DNA from: Bacillota bacterium
GTDB taxonomy: Bacteria > Nitrospirota_A > Leptospirillia > Leptospirillales > JAMCRA01
Length of the DNA stretch: 9,037 nt
Direction: 5' to 3'
Assembly: GCA_023380285.1 (NCBI GenBank)
Contig: JAMCRA010000015.1
Span: 1-9,037 of the forward strand
Shown here piece after piece: positions 1 through 6,303 of the stretch. Each line of letters begins with the position of its first letter. The first letter of the stretch is position 1. Below the pieces are notes generated by a model, which worked only from the letters and a program-made list of their open reading frames with translations, ran no database searches and was not told the origin of the DNA. Made by a program: the position numbers and the translations under genes.

Positions 1-568
1 TCACTCTTTCGACTAAAGAGTCTGTCAGCAGTCTTCTAATCGCCGTTACAGCAGCAGCAATTTCAGGAATTGCCTCAAAAGTGCCGAGTTCTCTCATCCG
101 GTTCAATGTTTCCGTCATGTCTTTGAGAGGGAGGTTTTCTATATGCCCCATCATTTCAGAAGCTCTTTCCGCCTGCAGGGCAACGCGTTCAACCAGCGTA
201 TCCACTCCCATCAACTGAATTGCTCGGACAGCTCCTCCCAACTCGGCCAGAGAACGAAAAGCACCTGTTTTTTCTGCTAGATCGACCTCGTCAAAGACTT
301 GAAGTAACCTCGGAGCGCTCTTTTCAATTCTTTCCATCAGCAGAAGAATTTCCGGACTCGTCAGACGGTCAAGCAAAAGCGAGGCTTTTTCGACAGAATC
401 AGCAAGGCGCTCTATGATTGAGTTCGTTTGAATATCCCAAACTGCCTTCCCGGCAATCTGGGCTTCTTCCAGAACCTTGACTCTGTCAAGCAGACTTAAC
501 AATGCCTTTTCTGTCTCCAGATCTCCTATTTTTTTTCCCAGAGCACCTATAGAGTCCGATTTTTCCAT
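1..568 (-). CDS. DUF1641-like helical protein, partner of SQR (partial, C-terminus off window)
   Basis: The reading frame is open from an ATG at 568 to the window edge (189 codons, no stop), so the C-terminus is missing. The protein begins MEKSDSIGALGKKIGDLETE and looks entirely helical and amphipathic, without membrane segments or cysteines. Its middle (SPEILLLMERIEKSAPRLL, then SLAELGGAVRAIQLMG) has the leucine-rich repeated-helix style of DUF1641 proteins, which are often encoded beside sulfide:quinone oxidoreductase genes in bacteria and archaea. I chose ATG 568 because GGGAG lies 8 nt upstream. An in-frame ATG at 583 overlaps the SQR stop (TGATG) and would add MGVEK, but it has a poor ribosome site. 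Either start implies translational coupling to the SQR gene. A role as accessory or membrane-association partner of SQR is inference. The coding region is well supported; the family name is moderate. Confidence 0.6.
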   Translation of the reverse strand, partial: MEKSDSIGALGKKIGDLETEKALLSLLDRVKVLEEAQIAGKAVWDIQTNSIIERLADSVEKASLLLDRLTSPEILLLMERIEKSAPRLLQVFDEVDLAEKTGAFRSLAELGGAVRAIQLMGVDTLVERVALQAERASEMMGHIENLPLKDMTETLNRMRELGTFEAIPEIAAAVTAIRRLLTDSLVERV

Positions 569-582
569 TTTTTCCACTCCCA

Positions 583-1722
583 TCAAAGTATTCCACGTGC
601 CGTCAACCAGTATAGCCTGTTGTATGAAAGCTTCATCCAATGGACTGCGGATGTGGGAGGAGGAGGGGTTGGAGGAGTCGAATAATTGAAAGTAATATAT
701 GTTGCCTGATTTTTTCCAGTTTCGATAAAACAAAAGACTTTTCCATCATACATACGGGAAGCCTTTTCACCGTGGGCGACACTGATGACGTTTTCAACAA
801 GAATATCGGCAGAAAAATGGGCTGTCGACCCCGCCTTGGAAATCGGGAGATTTGTTGTGTCTCCAACAACAAAAATATTTTCATGCCCTTCCATCTGCAA
901 TGTCTGTTTATTTGTCGGGATCCACCCTCCTTCCCCAAGGTTGTTATCGAGAATCACTTTTGCCCCCCGATGGGGAGGAATAGTGATCAAGAGATCAAAG
1001 GGGACAGTCGAACCTTCCAGACTGGTCAAGGTTTTCTTTTCTGCATCCACTTCCTTCATATTAAAAAACGTTTCCGAACGGATCGCCCTTTCTTCAAAAA
1101 CTGGCACAGCCCATTGAGCCACATTCGGGATAGTGTGCAGAGCTCCAACCGGATAGGTATAAAGAATCTCCGATTTTTCACGGATTCCACGATGTCGGAG
1201 ATAGTCGTCCAGCATGAGGGTCACTTCAAGGGGCGCCACGGGACATTTGTGGGGCACTCCCATTGCAACGACTATCTTTCCACCCGAAAAATTCCGCAAG
1301 GCATCCCGCAGCTTCAGAGCGCCCTCCTCTGTGTAAAACCAATGTCCAGCTTTTTCGAGGCCGGGAATGAGGTCCGGACGAGGCACAGATCCCGTCGCGA
1401 TGACCAAGACATCAAATGGGTACTCGTGCTTGGAAGAAGAAATCAGCTTTTGGGAAGGAAGATCAATTTTTTCAATCGGATCCAAAACAAAATTGACAAG
1501 AGGATCCAGAAGAGATTTCTGAGGTCTCTTTATTTCTTCAGGACGGACAAGATCAAAGGGAAGATAGAGCCATCCAGGCTGATAATGATGAGTGTCCGTG
1601 TTTCCCAGAAGTGTCAAAGAGGTGGAGCCGGATTTGATTTCTGACGGGATTTTGCGCGCAATCTGATTTGCCACAATTGTTCCGGCAATACCACTTCCTA
1701 AGACGACAATTTTTTTTGACAT
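583..1722 (-). CDS. sqr: Sulfide:quinone oxidoreductase-like FAD-dependent oxidoreductase
   Basis: A 379-residue flavoprotein of the FAD/NAD(P)-linked disulfide-reductase fold. Residues 4-14 give the dinucleotide-binding motif VVLGSGIAG; VLVIATGSVPRPD (105-117) is the second conserved FAD-family segment; NIFVVGDTTNLPISKAGSTA (282-301) is the C-terminal FAD-contacting GD motif. THHYQPGWLYLP (44-55) is typical of SQR. The only cysteines are C160 (PHKCPVAP) and C331 (VFCFIETG), which match the two redox cysteines of SQR; the third cysteine seen near position 128 in some SQRs is absent. SQRs oxidise sulfide to polysulfide or sulfur and pass electrons to quinone at the membrane surface. A proline-rich stretch (349-357) precedes the C-terminal amphipathic end, which could contact the membrane. 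GGAGG lies 6 nt before the ATG. It is followed by a coupled DUF1641-like gene. A related polysulfide or other flavin reductase cannot be excluded. Confidence 0.85.
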   Translation of the reverse strand: MSKKIVVLGSGIAGTIVANQIARKIPSEIKSGSTSLTLLGNTDTHHYQPGWLYLPFDLVRPEEIKRPQKSLLDPLVNFVLDPIEKIDLPSQKLISSSKHEYPFDVLVIATGSVPRPDLIPGLEKAGHWFYTEEGALKLRDALRNFSGGKIVVAMGVPHKCPVAPLEVTLMLDDYLRHRGIREKSEILYTYPVGALHTIPNVAQWAVPVFEERAIRSETFFNMKEVDAEKKTLTSLEGSTVPFDLLITIPPHRGAKVILDNNLGEGGWIPTNKQTLQMEGHENIFVVGDTTNLPISKAGSTAHFSADILVENVISVAHGEKASRMYDGKVFCFIETGKNQATYITFNYSTPPTPPPPTSAVHWMKLSYNRLYWLTARGIL

Positions 1723-1883
1723 CTTCAGCCTCCATTAAGTAAAGAAACAATCCTCGGAAACATCGCCTCCGCTGGAATTCCCGATAAAAATACGCTACCG
1801 TTTAAACTTAGAAGAAAGATTGTTTTCTGGAACGGATAAACCATTTTTCCAAAAGAGGAATCTGGAATGGATATGACTGCCTG

Positions 1884-1969
1884 TGGTGCGAGAGGCGGGA
1901 GTCGAACCCGCACGGAGTTTCCCCCGCCAGATCCTAAGTCTGGTGCGTCTGCCATTTCGCCACTCTCGC
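1884..1969 (-). tRNA. tRNA-Leu (anticodon UAG), CCA encoded
   Basis: The reverse strand folds as a class II tRNA. The acceptor stem is GCGAGAG (1963-1969) with CTCTCGC (1888-1894), followed by discriminator A and a genomically encoded CCA (1884-1886). The anticodon stem CCAGA/TCTGG encloses the loop CTTAGGA, giving anticodon TAG (1934-1936), which reads CUA and wobble Leu codons. A long variable arm (CGGGG, GAAA loop, CTCCG) is expected for leucine tRNAs. The T arm is GCGGG-TTCGACT-CCCGC. The D arm has the usual GG in its loop. All stems pair, so it looks functional. Confidence 0.97.
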
Positions 1970-1984
1970 TGTATGTCTGGAGGA

Positions 1985-1990
1985 ATTCTA
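1985..1990 (-). promoter_or_regulatory. Candidate -10 box for tRNA-Leu
   Basis: TAGAAT on the reverse strand ends 15 nt before the first base of the mature tRNA, a normal distance for a short 5' leader. No convincing TTGACA-like -35 is seen; the upstream sequence is T-rich. The element lies in the 30-bp gap between the tRNA and the divergent membrane-protein gene. Confidence 0.4.
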
Positions 1991-1999
1991 GCGAAAAAA

Positions 2000-3040
2000 A
2001 TGAATAAAATCATGCACGAAAAGAGTGGCCTTTTCTGGAATTTCCTAAGTGGTATCTCATTGCTGGCAATTGACTTGTACGTTATCTCTTATGGAATCCG
2101 CACAGAGACACCTGTTCTTAACTTTCCACTCCTTTTTCTCTTGCATTCATTGGCTATTTTTGTTGTTCTCCCCTCTGTCCTTTTCAGCAAGATTCCCCTC
2201 CGGGGAGGTGTTCGAAAAGGAGAAGTTCTCATATTCGTTGGCGGCTTTACTCTTCTCCTCGGATTTCTCTTCGTCCCGAGATCTCTCGTCGTTGCAGAAT
2301 CCGGGCTCATGATTTTTCTTGGAGTCTGGGTCATCAAAAAAATCCTCAAAAAACACTATCTTTCTCAATCTTCCCTTGGCAATATCTTTTTTTGGGGCTT
2401 CCTTTTGACCATTCTCACTGGAATTCTTCTGGGACTCACCCTTGCTCGACCAATGATTGATCCGATTCCATTTCGAGGGATTCTCCTTCATGGATTTACC
2501 GGAATTGCTTTTACCTTGACCGCTTTTTCGGTGATTTTCTCCAGCAGTAACAATCGGCATCTCTCTGATACACGGTGGATATGGGCATCTGCGCTGTATT
2601 TGTCAGGCATTACCTGTCTTTTTACTTTACCATTGATCAAGAACATCCAGTTCTGGATCATCCTATCTCTTTTTTTCCTCCTTTTCACATTTCTAACGGG
2701 ATATCAGTTCCTTCACGATCAGTCTTCTTTGGGAATTTTGTTTATAGGAGGAGGGATCATGATATTGCTGAGTTCCGGCTGGAAAGCTTCTCCCGGGGCT
2801 TCGATGACATTTTTTCTGCTGGCCTGGCTTTATTTGTTGGGAGGCATGTCGCTTTCTTCAAAAAAAGTGGGGAAAGTGACGGGGACCATTGGAACATTTC
2901 TTTTTCTTTTTGGTGTGTGGAATTCCCAAAAAGAGCTTCTCTATATTGGCTTCCTGGGCCACTTCATTACGCTTTTATCCTCGGTGACGATTCCCTTTTT
3001 TCACAAGCTCGATCACCGGGTTGAAAAATCAAGCCTTTAG
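2000..3040 (+). CDS. Polytopic membrane protein of unknown function
   Basis: A 346-residue, strongly hydrophobic protein that I do not recognise. By eye it has about 12 membrane helices, roughly at residues 11-31, 41-62, 74-92, 97-114, 128-148, 158-180, 190-210, 216-233, 242-258, 264-282, 290-306 and 312-332, joined by short basic loops. Histidines lie in or near helices (GILLHGFTGIAF near 158-169, FLGHFITLL near 315), which is compatible with metal or haem binding, but no diagnostic motif is visible. The start is uncertain: ATG 2000 has GGAGG 16 nt upstream (1979-1983), which is far. ATG 1973 is in frame but lies upstream of that site and abuts the tRNA; ATG 2012 is another option. The gene is divergent from tRNA-Leu, with only 30 bp between them. 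It converges on rimO, with 29 bp between the stop codons. Membrane nature is clear; function is unknown. Confidence 0.8.
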   Translation: MNKIMHEKSGLFWNFLSGISLLAIDLYVISYGIRTETPVLNFPLLFLLHSLAIFVVLPSVLFSKIPLRGGVRKGEVLIFVGGFTLLLGFLFVPRSLVVAESGLMIFLGVWVIKKILKKHYLSQSSLGNIFFWGFLLTILTGILLGLTLARPMIDPIPFRGILLHGFTGIAFTLTAFSVIFSSSNNRHLSDTRWIWASALYLSGITCLFTLPLIKNIQFWIILSLFFLLFTFLTGYQFLHDQSSLGILFIGGGIMILLSSGWKASPGASMTFFLLAWLYLLGGMSLSSKKVGKVTGTIGTFLFLFGVWNSQKELLYIGFLGHFITLLSSVTIPFFHKLDHRVEKSSL

Positions 3041-3069
3041 TTATGACAGACCATCCTTCTTTCCCGTGA

Positions 3070-4521
3070 TCATTCGGAATCGTTGTCTTCCGGAACGGAG
3101 GTTTCCCAAACTTCAATATCATAGGCATGAACTTTTTTGACCTTGCAGGAAACAATGCTCCCCGAAGCAGCTTCTCCACTTAAAACGAGGACTTCTCCGT
3201 CTATACCGTCCGGAGCCATCCCCGGAAGACGTCCTGACAGAATCAAGGGAGATTGCTCAGAAGGCCCCTCGATTAAAACAGGCATCACTTTTCCCAACCA
3301 GTCCTTCTTTTTTTCGAGGGAAATGGCTTTTTGAACTCCCATTAGTCTTTTTCGCCTCTGTGTCTTAAGTCGTGCAGGGATCTGTCCGTCCATATCAAAG
3401 GACGGGGTCCCTTCTTCACGCGAAAAGGGGAAGACACCGACATGATCCAGTCGGGACCACTTCAGGAACTCTTCAATTTCCAGAAACTCCTCTTCTGTTT
3501 CACCAGGAAAACCAACAATGAACGTTGTTCTGAGCGTGATATCCGGGAGGATTCTCCGGATTCGGTCGATAAGCCGCATGGTAGATTCCCTGTTCCCGGG
3601 CCTGTTCATTCTCTTGAGAACCGTTCCGCTGACATGCTGAAAAGGAATATCGAGATACTTTAATATCGTGGAAGAATCCCGAATAACTTTTAAAAGGCGG
3701 TCCGTAACCTGAGTCGGGTAGGCATACAATAACCGCACCCAGGGAATCCGACCAATTTTGTCAATTTCCTCAAGCAATCTCGGGAGCCCTTCCCCATCCT
3801 CCAGATCACTCCCGTAACGGGTCAGATCCTGTGCAATCAGAGTCACTTCCCGCACACCTTCATCTGCCATCATGCGCACTTCTTCCAGAAGGCTTTCCCG
3901 TGTCCGGCTGACTTGAAGCCCACGAGATAGAGGAATCGCGCAGAAAGAACATGTATGGTCGCATCCTTCCGAAATCTTCAGGTAAGCCCGATGATTTGGG
4001 GTCAGTCTTTTTCGCCTGAAGGGGATTGAGGAAGGCAGTATGAGAGGAGTGGAAGGGAGAGAGGTTTTGCTTTCGGGAGAGGAGAGAAGTTCTCCGATGG
4101 AAACCTCTTCAGATGGGGAAAGAAGCATGTCGACTTCCGGCAAAAGCCCCGGAAGCTCCTCCCGATATCGAGAAACCAGGCAGCCGGTACCAACAAGAAT
4201 CTTGGCTTTCCCGTTTTCCTTATACTGGGCCATTTCAAGAAGAGTGTCGATAGACTCCTTCCTGGCATCAGTGACAAAACTGCAGGTATTCACCACAATA
4301 ACTTCCGCCTCCTCGAGATCCGGGATTACACGGAACCCTTTCTCCGACAAAGAATGAATCATTGTCTCCGTGTCCACAAGATTTTTGGGGCATCCAAGGC
4401 TGACAATGCCGACGGTTTTCGCTTTCAGACCCTTGGAGTCGCCGAATCCTTTATCAGGATTAAGTAATCCCCCCTCCTCTTTGATATTGATCACAGAATC
4501 ATCCCTCTTTTGCCGGGACAT
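3070..4521 (-). CDS. rimO: Ribosomal protein S12 methylthiotransferase RimO
   Basis: A 483-residue radical-SAM methylthiotransferase that adds a beta-methylthio group to a conserved aspartate of ribosomal protein S12. The N-terminal UPF0004 domain starts with VGIVSLGCPKNLVDTE; C44, C80 (VNTCSFV) and C114 (GTGCL) would bind the auxiliary 4Fe-4S cluster. The radical-SAM CX3CX2C motif is C187, C191 and C194 (GCDHTCSFCAIPLSRG). The C-terminus (about 415-483) is the TRAM domain. SLGCPKN with LVDTE favours RimO over MiaB. The start at 4521 is set by GGAGG at 4530-4534, 8 nt upstream; in-frame ATGs at 4551 and 4587 lack such a site. The protein still has a polar extension of about 35 residues before the catalytic domain, longer than usual for RimO. 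It stands alone on its strand, divergent from the coiled-coil gene at 4636. Confidence 0.95.
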   Translation of the reverse strand: MSRQKRDDSVINIKEEGGLLNPDKGFGDSKGLKAKTVGIVSLGCPKNLVDTETMIHSLSEKGFRVIPDLEEAEVIVVNTCSFVTDARKESIDTLLEMAQYKENGKAKILVGTGCLVSRYREELPGLLPEVDMLLSPSEEVSIGELLSSPESKTSLPSTPLILPSSIPFRRKRLTPNHRAYLKISEGCDHTCSFCAIPLSRGLQVSRTRESLLEEVRMMADEGVREVTLIAQDLTRYGSDLEDGEGLPRLLEEIDKIGRIPWVRLLYAYPTQVTDRLLKVIRDSSTILKYLDIPFQHVSGTVLKRMNRPGNRESTMRLIDRIRRILPDITLRTTFIVGFPGETEEEFLEIEEFLKWSRLDHVGVFPFSREEGTPSFDMDGQIPARLKTQRRKRLMGVQKAISLEKKKDWLGKVMPVLIEGPSEQSPLILSGRLPGMAPDGIDGEVLVLSGEAASGSIVSCKVKKVHAYDIEVWETSVPEDNDSE

Positions 4522-4529
4522 ATGGAAAA

Positions 4530-4534
4530 CCTCC
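4530..4534 (-). promoter_or_regulatory. Ribosome binding site fixing the rimO start
   Basis: GGAGG on the reverse strand lies 8 nt before ATG 4521. It selects this start over two upstream in-frame ATGs (4551, 4587), so rimO does not include the further 22 residues that the longest open frame would give. Confidence 0.75.
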
Positions 4535-4567
4535 GACAACTTGATTATCATGGCTTCAGTTTTGACA

Positions 4568-4584
4568 TCCTTCCCAGGGAAGGA
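4568..4584. promoter_or_regulatory. Perfect 17-bp palindrome between divergent genes (operator candidate)
   Basis: TCCTTCCCAGGGAAGGA has two perfect 8-bp arms around one central base. It sits between the rimO start (4521) and the plus-strand gene start (4636). A TTGACA hexamer on the plus strand directly abuts it (4562-4567), but no TATAAT-like box follows at the right distance. A second short palindrome, GGACGTCC (4596-4603), nested in CCCGG/CCGGG, lies just downstream. Binding by a dimeric regulator, or an RNA hairpin in the rimO leader, is inference. Confidence 0.4.
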
Positions 4585-4635
4585 CACCGGCTCCCGGACG
4601 TCCCGGGGTATTCATTCCAGAGAAAGGCCAATTTG

Positions 4636-5091
4636 ATGAGATGGCTTGTCATTATCCTGATATTCAGCGTTCTTGGGGTCGGATATCTTGTTGTACAATC
4701 TGGACAGAATGCACAGAAACTCGGAAAAATTCAGAGTCAGGTTTCTACACTGCAGTCTCAGCTGAATAAAGAAAAACGTGATGCCATCAAATCCTTACAG
4801 GGAGTCAAAAGGTCCTTGCACCTCCACATGGCAGAATCCTCTATCGAAGATGCTGTGCGGGACATTCTTGACCAGAACTATGGACAAGCGGATTCCGCAA
4901 TACAATCAGCGCGGGACAATATTAAAAAAGCCCGTTTAGAAAAAGATATCCAAAAGAATTTATCGGACGCAGATAAACTTCTTGGTTTGTCCCTTGAACA
5001 GGCCAGGAAGCTGGATCCCAAAACAGTCTCTACCTTGAACGAGGCAGACCGGGACATCCGAAAAGAGATTGCCGGAGCTTCAAACCAATGA
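4636..5091 (+). CDS. Small single-pass membrane protein with coiled coil, unknown function
   Basis: A 151-residue protein I do not recognise. Residues 3-20 (WLVIILIFSVLGVGYLVV) form one N-terminal membrane helix or uncleaved signal anchor, with no lipobox cysteine. Residues about 25-52 are a coiled coil (KLGKIQSQVSTLQSQLNKEK). The rest is charged and helical: an ESSIEDAVRDILDQNYGQAD helix pair recalls a TPR-like hairpin, then DIRKEIAGAS at the end. Expected topology is a short cytoplasmic N-terminus with the helical domain in the periplasm. ATG 4636 directly precedes the hydrophobic stretch and has AAAGG about 9 nt upstream. The frame stays open back to 4510, but that part overlaps rimO antisense and would bury the membrane helix behind a 42-residue polar leader, so I reject it. 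It is a monocistronic gene converging on the DUF4177-like gene, with 5 bp between the stop codons. Confidence 0.75.
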   Translation: MRWLVIILIFSVLGVGYLVVQSGQNAQKLGKIQSQVSTLQSQLNKEKRDAIKSLQGVKRSLHLHMAESSIEDAVRDILDQNYGQADSAIQSARDNIKKARLEKDIQKNLSDADKLLGLSLEQARKLDPKTVSTLNEADRDIRKEIAGASNQ

Positions 5092-5096
5092 CGTAG

Positions 5097-5267
5097 TCAA
5101 GCCGGCATTTCATCCTGACGACGTTTGAAAATGCATTGGTAAGGAACCTCCGGATTATTCATCACAATGACCTGAACAAGCTCCCAGCCGTCTTCCCCGA
5201 TAAAATTCAGCTGGTTTTCCACTTGCTCCCGGCTGACGCCAAACACCCGGTATTCCCAGGAGGCCAT
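5097..5267 (-). CDS. DUF4177-like small protein (56 aa)
   Basis: A 56-residue frame that begins MASWEYRVFGVSREQVENQL and contains NFIGEDGWELVQVIV (21-35). The pattern WEY-V, then a helix ending LN, then G--GWELV-V, is the signature of DUF4177, a family of very small alpha/beta proteins of unknown function. Its start is 3 nt after the stop of the upstream basic coiled-coil gene (TAA CAA ATG), with GAGGG inside the end of that gene serving as ribosome site; the two are almost certainly co-transcribed. The C-terminus (FKRRQDEMPA) is polar. One cysteine (C45) is present. It is shorter than common gene-calling cut-offs and may be missed in annotations. The coding call is strong; the family call is by motif only. 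Confidence 0.75.
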   Translation of the reverse strand: MASWEYRVFGVSREQVENQLNFIGEDGWELVQVIVMNNPEVPYQCIFKRRQDEMPA

Positions 5268-5270
5268 TTG

Positions 5271-5495
5271 TTAACCCTCGCCGTTTCCTGCCTCTTTTTC
5301 AGAGGGAAGCAAGGCGGCAAAACGATTTTTCTTCTGATAAACACGACGAAGACGTTTCTTGATTCTTTTCAGGTTCTTGTCTTTCGGCTGCTGGGTCTTC
5401 TCAAGACTGCTCCGGATTTCTTGCTGTTTTTTCTTAAGTCCATCCCGGCGGACATTTAATTTCTCGATTTTACCCTTCACTATAGATTCATCCAT
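5271..5495 (-). CDS. Small basic coiled-coil protein, unknown function (74 aa)
   Basis: A 74-residue, highly charged protein rich in Lys, Arg and Glu, with no cysteine, membrane segment or signal peptide. Residues 1-35 (IVKGKIEKLNVRRDGLKKKQ and on) predict a continuous helix or coiled coil, and NLKRIKKRLRRVYQKKNR (41-58) is strongly basic, which would suit RNA or ribosome contact (inference). GGAG lies 6 nt before ATG 5495. It lies 55 bp after rlpA on the same strand and is followed after 3 nt by the DUF4177-like gene. The antisense frame over the same bases (plus strand, 5136-5459) is judged a shadow because it has no comparable ribosome site and spans two genes that do. Confidence 0.7.
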   Translation of the reverse strand: MDESIVKGKIEKLNVRRDGLKKKQQEIRSSLEKTQQPKDKNLKRIKKRLRRVYQKKNRFAALLPSEKEAGNGEG

Positions 5496-5534
5496 TCAAC
5501 TCTCCTTTTGACATCATGTTAAAAAACCAGATTA

Positions 5535-5552
5535 AGCAGCTTATCTGCTGCT
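5535..5552 (-). terminator. Hairpin at the end of rlpA, possible weak terminator
   Basis: On the reverse strand AGCAGC, loop AGATAA, GCTGCT forms a perfect 6-bp stem that overlaps the rlpA stop codon. A T6 run follows, but about 8 nt beyond the stem, so this is not a canonical intrinsic terminator. It may attenuate transcription into the two small downstream genes or protect the mRNA 3' end. Confidence 0.35.
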
Positions 5553-6303
5553 ATTGACGCACGACAAATGCTTCCCCCAGATCTGACCGAAGGGTTCGGG
5601 CATAATCTCGCGCACGCGAAACGGATTGAAACCTGCCAACCCTTACTCTGTAAATCGTCCCGCCGGGATAAGTCGATTTTACGATGTGTGCGTCGGGATA
5701 GCGATGAATTTTTTGAAGGTAATTCCTTGCTTCATCATAGGACGTGAAGGAGCCAACTTGAACTTCAAAATTGCCTTCCGCCAGCTTGTCCTCTGGAGAA
5801 GCACCGGACCGGCCATTTAACACTGTCAGCCGAACAGGGGCCGTCCCTCTTCCAAGCATGCCGATCGCATTGGCTGCTTTCCAGGAGAGATCGATCACAC
5901 GTCCCCGCACAAAAGGTCCCCGATCGTTAATGACAACATCCACAGAACGGCCGTTCTCAAGATTCTCGACACGTACACGTGTCCCCAGAGGAAGAGTCCG
6001 ATGGGCTGCCGTCAAAGCATTTTTTCGAAAAATAGCCCCGCTCGCCGTCCTTTTTCCGTAAAACGTCGGACCATACCAGGAAGCAATTCCCGTTTCCTGT
6101 CCATCGCGAAAGGTCTCACCTGCTGAAGGAGAATTTCTCCCCCACGGCCCCTGCCTTTCTTCCCCCGAGAAGCCGGGGGTCCCCCACGGTGAAGTGTGGT
6201 AGGCAGAGGAACAGCCTGACAAAACAAAAAATGCCAAAGACACCAGAACTCCCGGTCGAAAAAGAAAAACCGGAAAGACCTCATGCCTCTGTGGATTCAT
6301 CAT
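5551..6303 (-). CDS. rlpA: RlpA-family septal-ring lipoprotein (DPBB + SPOR), glutamate of active site replaced
   Basis: A 250-residue envelope lipoprotein. The N-terminal hydrophobic stretch ends in the lipobox LSGC (C31), so it should be lipidated and anchored in the outer membrane. A Pro/Gly/Ser-rich linker leads to the double-psi beta-barrel domain (about 69-153: GIASWYGPTFYG, ALTAAHRTLPLGTRV, VVINDRGPFVRGRVIDLS), then a C-terminal SPOR domain (177-250) that binds denuded septal peptidoglycan. RlpA of Pseudomonas is a lytic transglycosylase with E120, H131 and D157. Here H101 and D127 align with the same spacing, but the glutamate position is alanine (A90, TASGAIF). The start is ambiguous: ATG 6303 or 6300 gives a sensible signal peptide and a 20-23 nt overlap with the upstream DUF2232 gene, whereas the longest frame starts at 6354 and overlaps by 74 nt. 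The ribosome site is weak, so coupling is likely. Confidence 0.9.
   Translation of the reverse strand: MMNPQRHEVFPVFLFRPGVLVSLAFFVLSGCSSAYHTSPWGTPGFSGEERQGPWGRNSPSAGETFRDGQETGIASWYGPTFYGKRTASGAIFRKNALTAAHRTLPLGTRVRVENLENGRSVDVVINDRGPFVRGRVIDLSWKAANAIGMLGRGTAPVRLTVLNGRSGASPEDKLAEGNFEVQVGSFTSYDEARNYLQKIHRYPDAHIVKSTYPGGTIYRVRVGRFQSVSRARDYARTLRSDLGEAFVVRQ

Noticed and set aside
640..1644. Long plus-strand open frame of 334 codons
   Set aside because: It lies antisense to the SQR-like gene, whose motifs are unmistakable; the antisense translation is Cys/Arg/Phe-rich and resembles no protein family.
1825..1883. Terminator after tRNA-Leu on the minus strand
   Set aside because: A CCATTCCA/TGGAAAAATGG stem can be drawn, but it is bulged and lacks a proper T tract; the call is too weak to list.
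2147..2560. Minus-strand open frame of 137 codons
   Set aside because: Antisense shadow of the membrane-protein gene; it is extremely Lys/Glu/Asn-rich, as expected from the complement of hydrophobic codons.
3041..3069. Bidirectional terminator between the convergent membrane-protein gene and rimO
   Set aside because: No stable GC-rich inverted repeat with T runs is present in the 29-bp gap.
4562..4590. Sigma70-type promoter from TTGACA (4562-4567)
   Set aside because: The position 17 bp downstream reads CACCGG and no TATAAT-like hexamer occurs at 16-19 bp spacing.
4510..4635. Upstream extension of the coiled-coil membrane protein to ATG 4510
   Set aside because: It would overlap the rimO start region and place a polar leader before the membrane helix; the palindromes and rimO ribosome site in this stretch point to non-coding DNA.
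5136..5459. Plus-strand open frame of 107 codons with hydrophobic stretches
   Set aside because: It spans two minus-strand small genes that each have good ribosome sites and, in one case, a family motif; the plus frame has neither.
6012..6284. Minus-strand frame starting at an ATGA overlap with the DUF2232 stop
   Set aside because: The ATGA junction is attractive, but the frame is shifted relative to RlpA and loses the lipobox and DPBB motifs.
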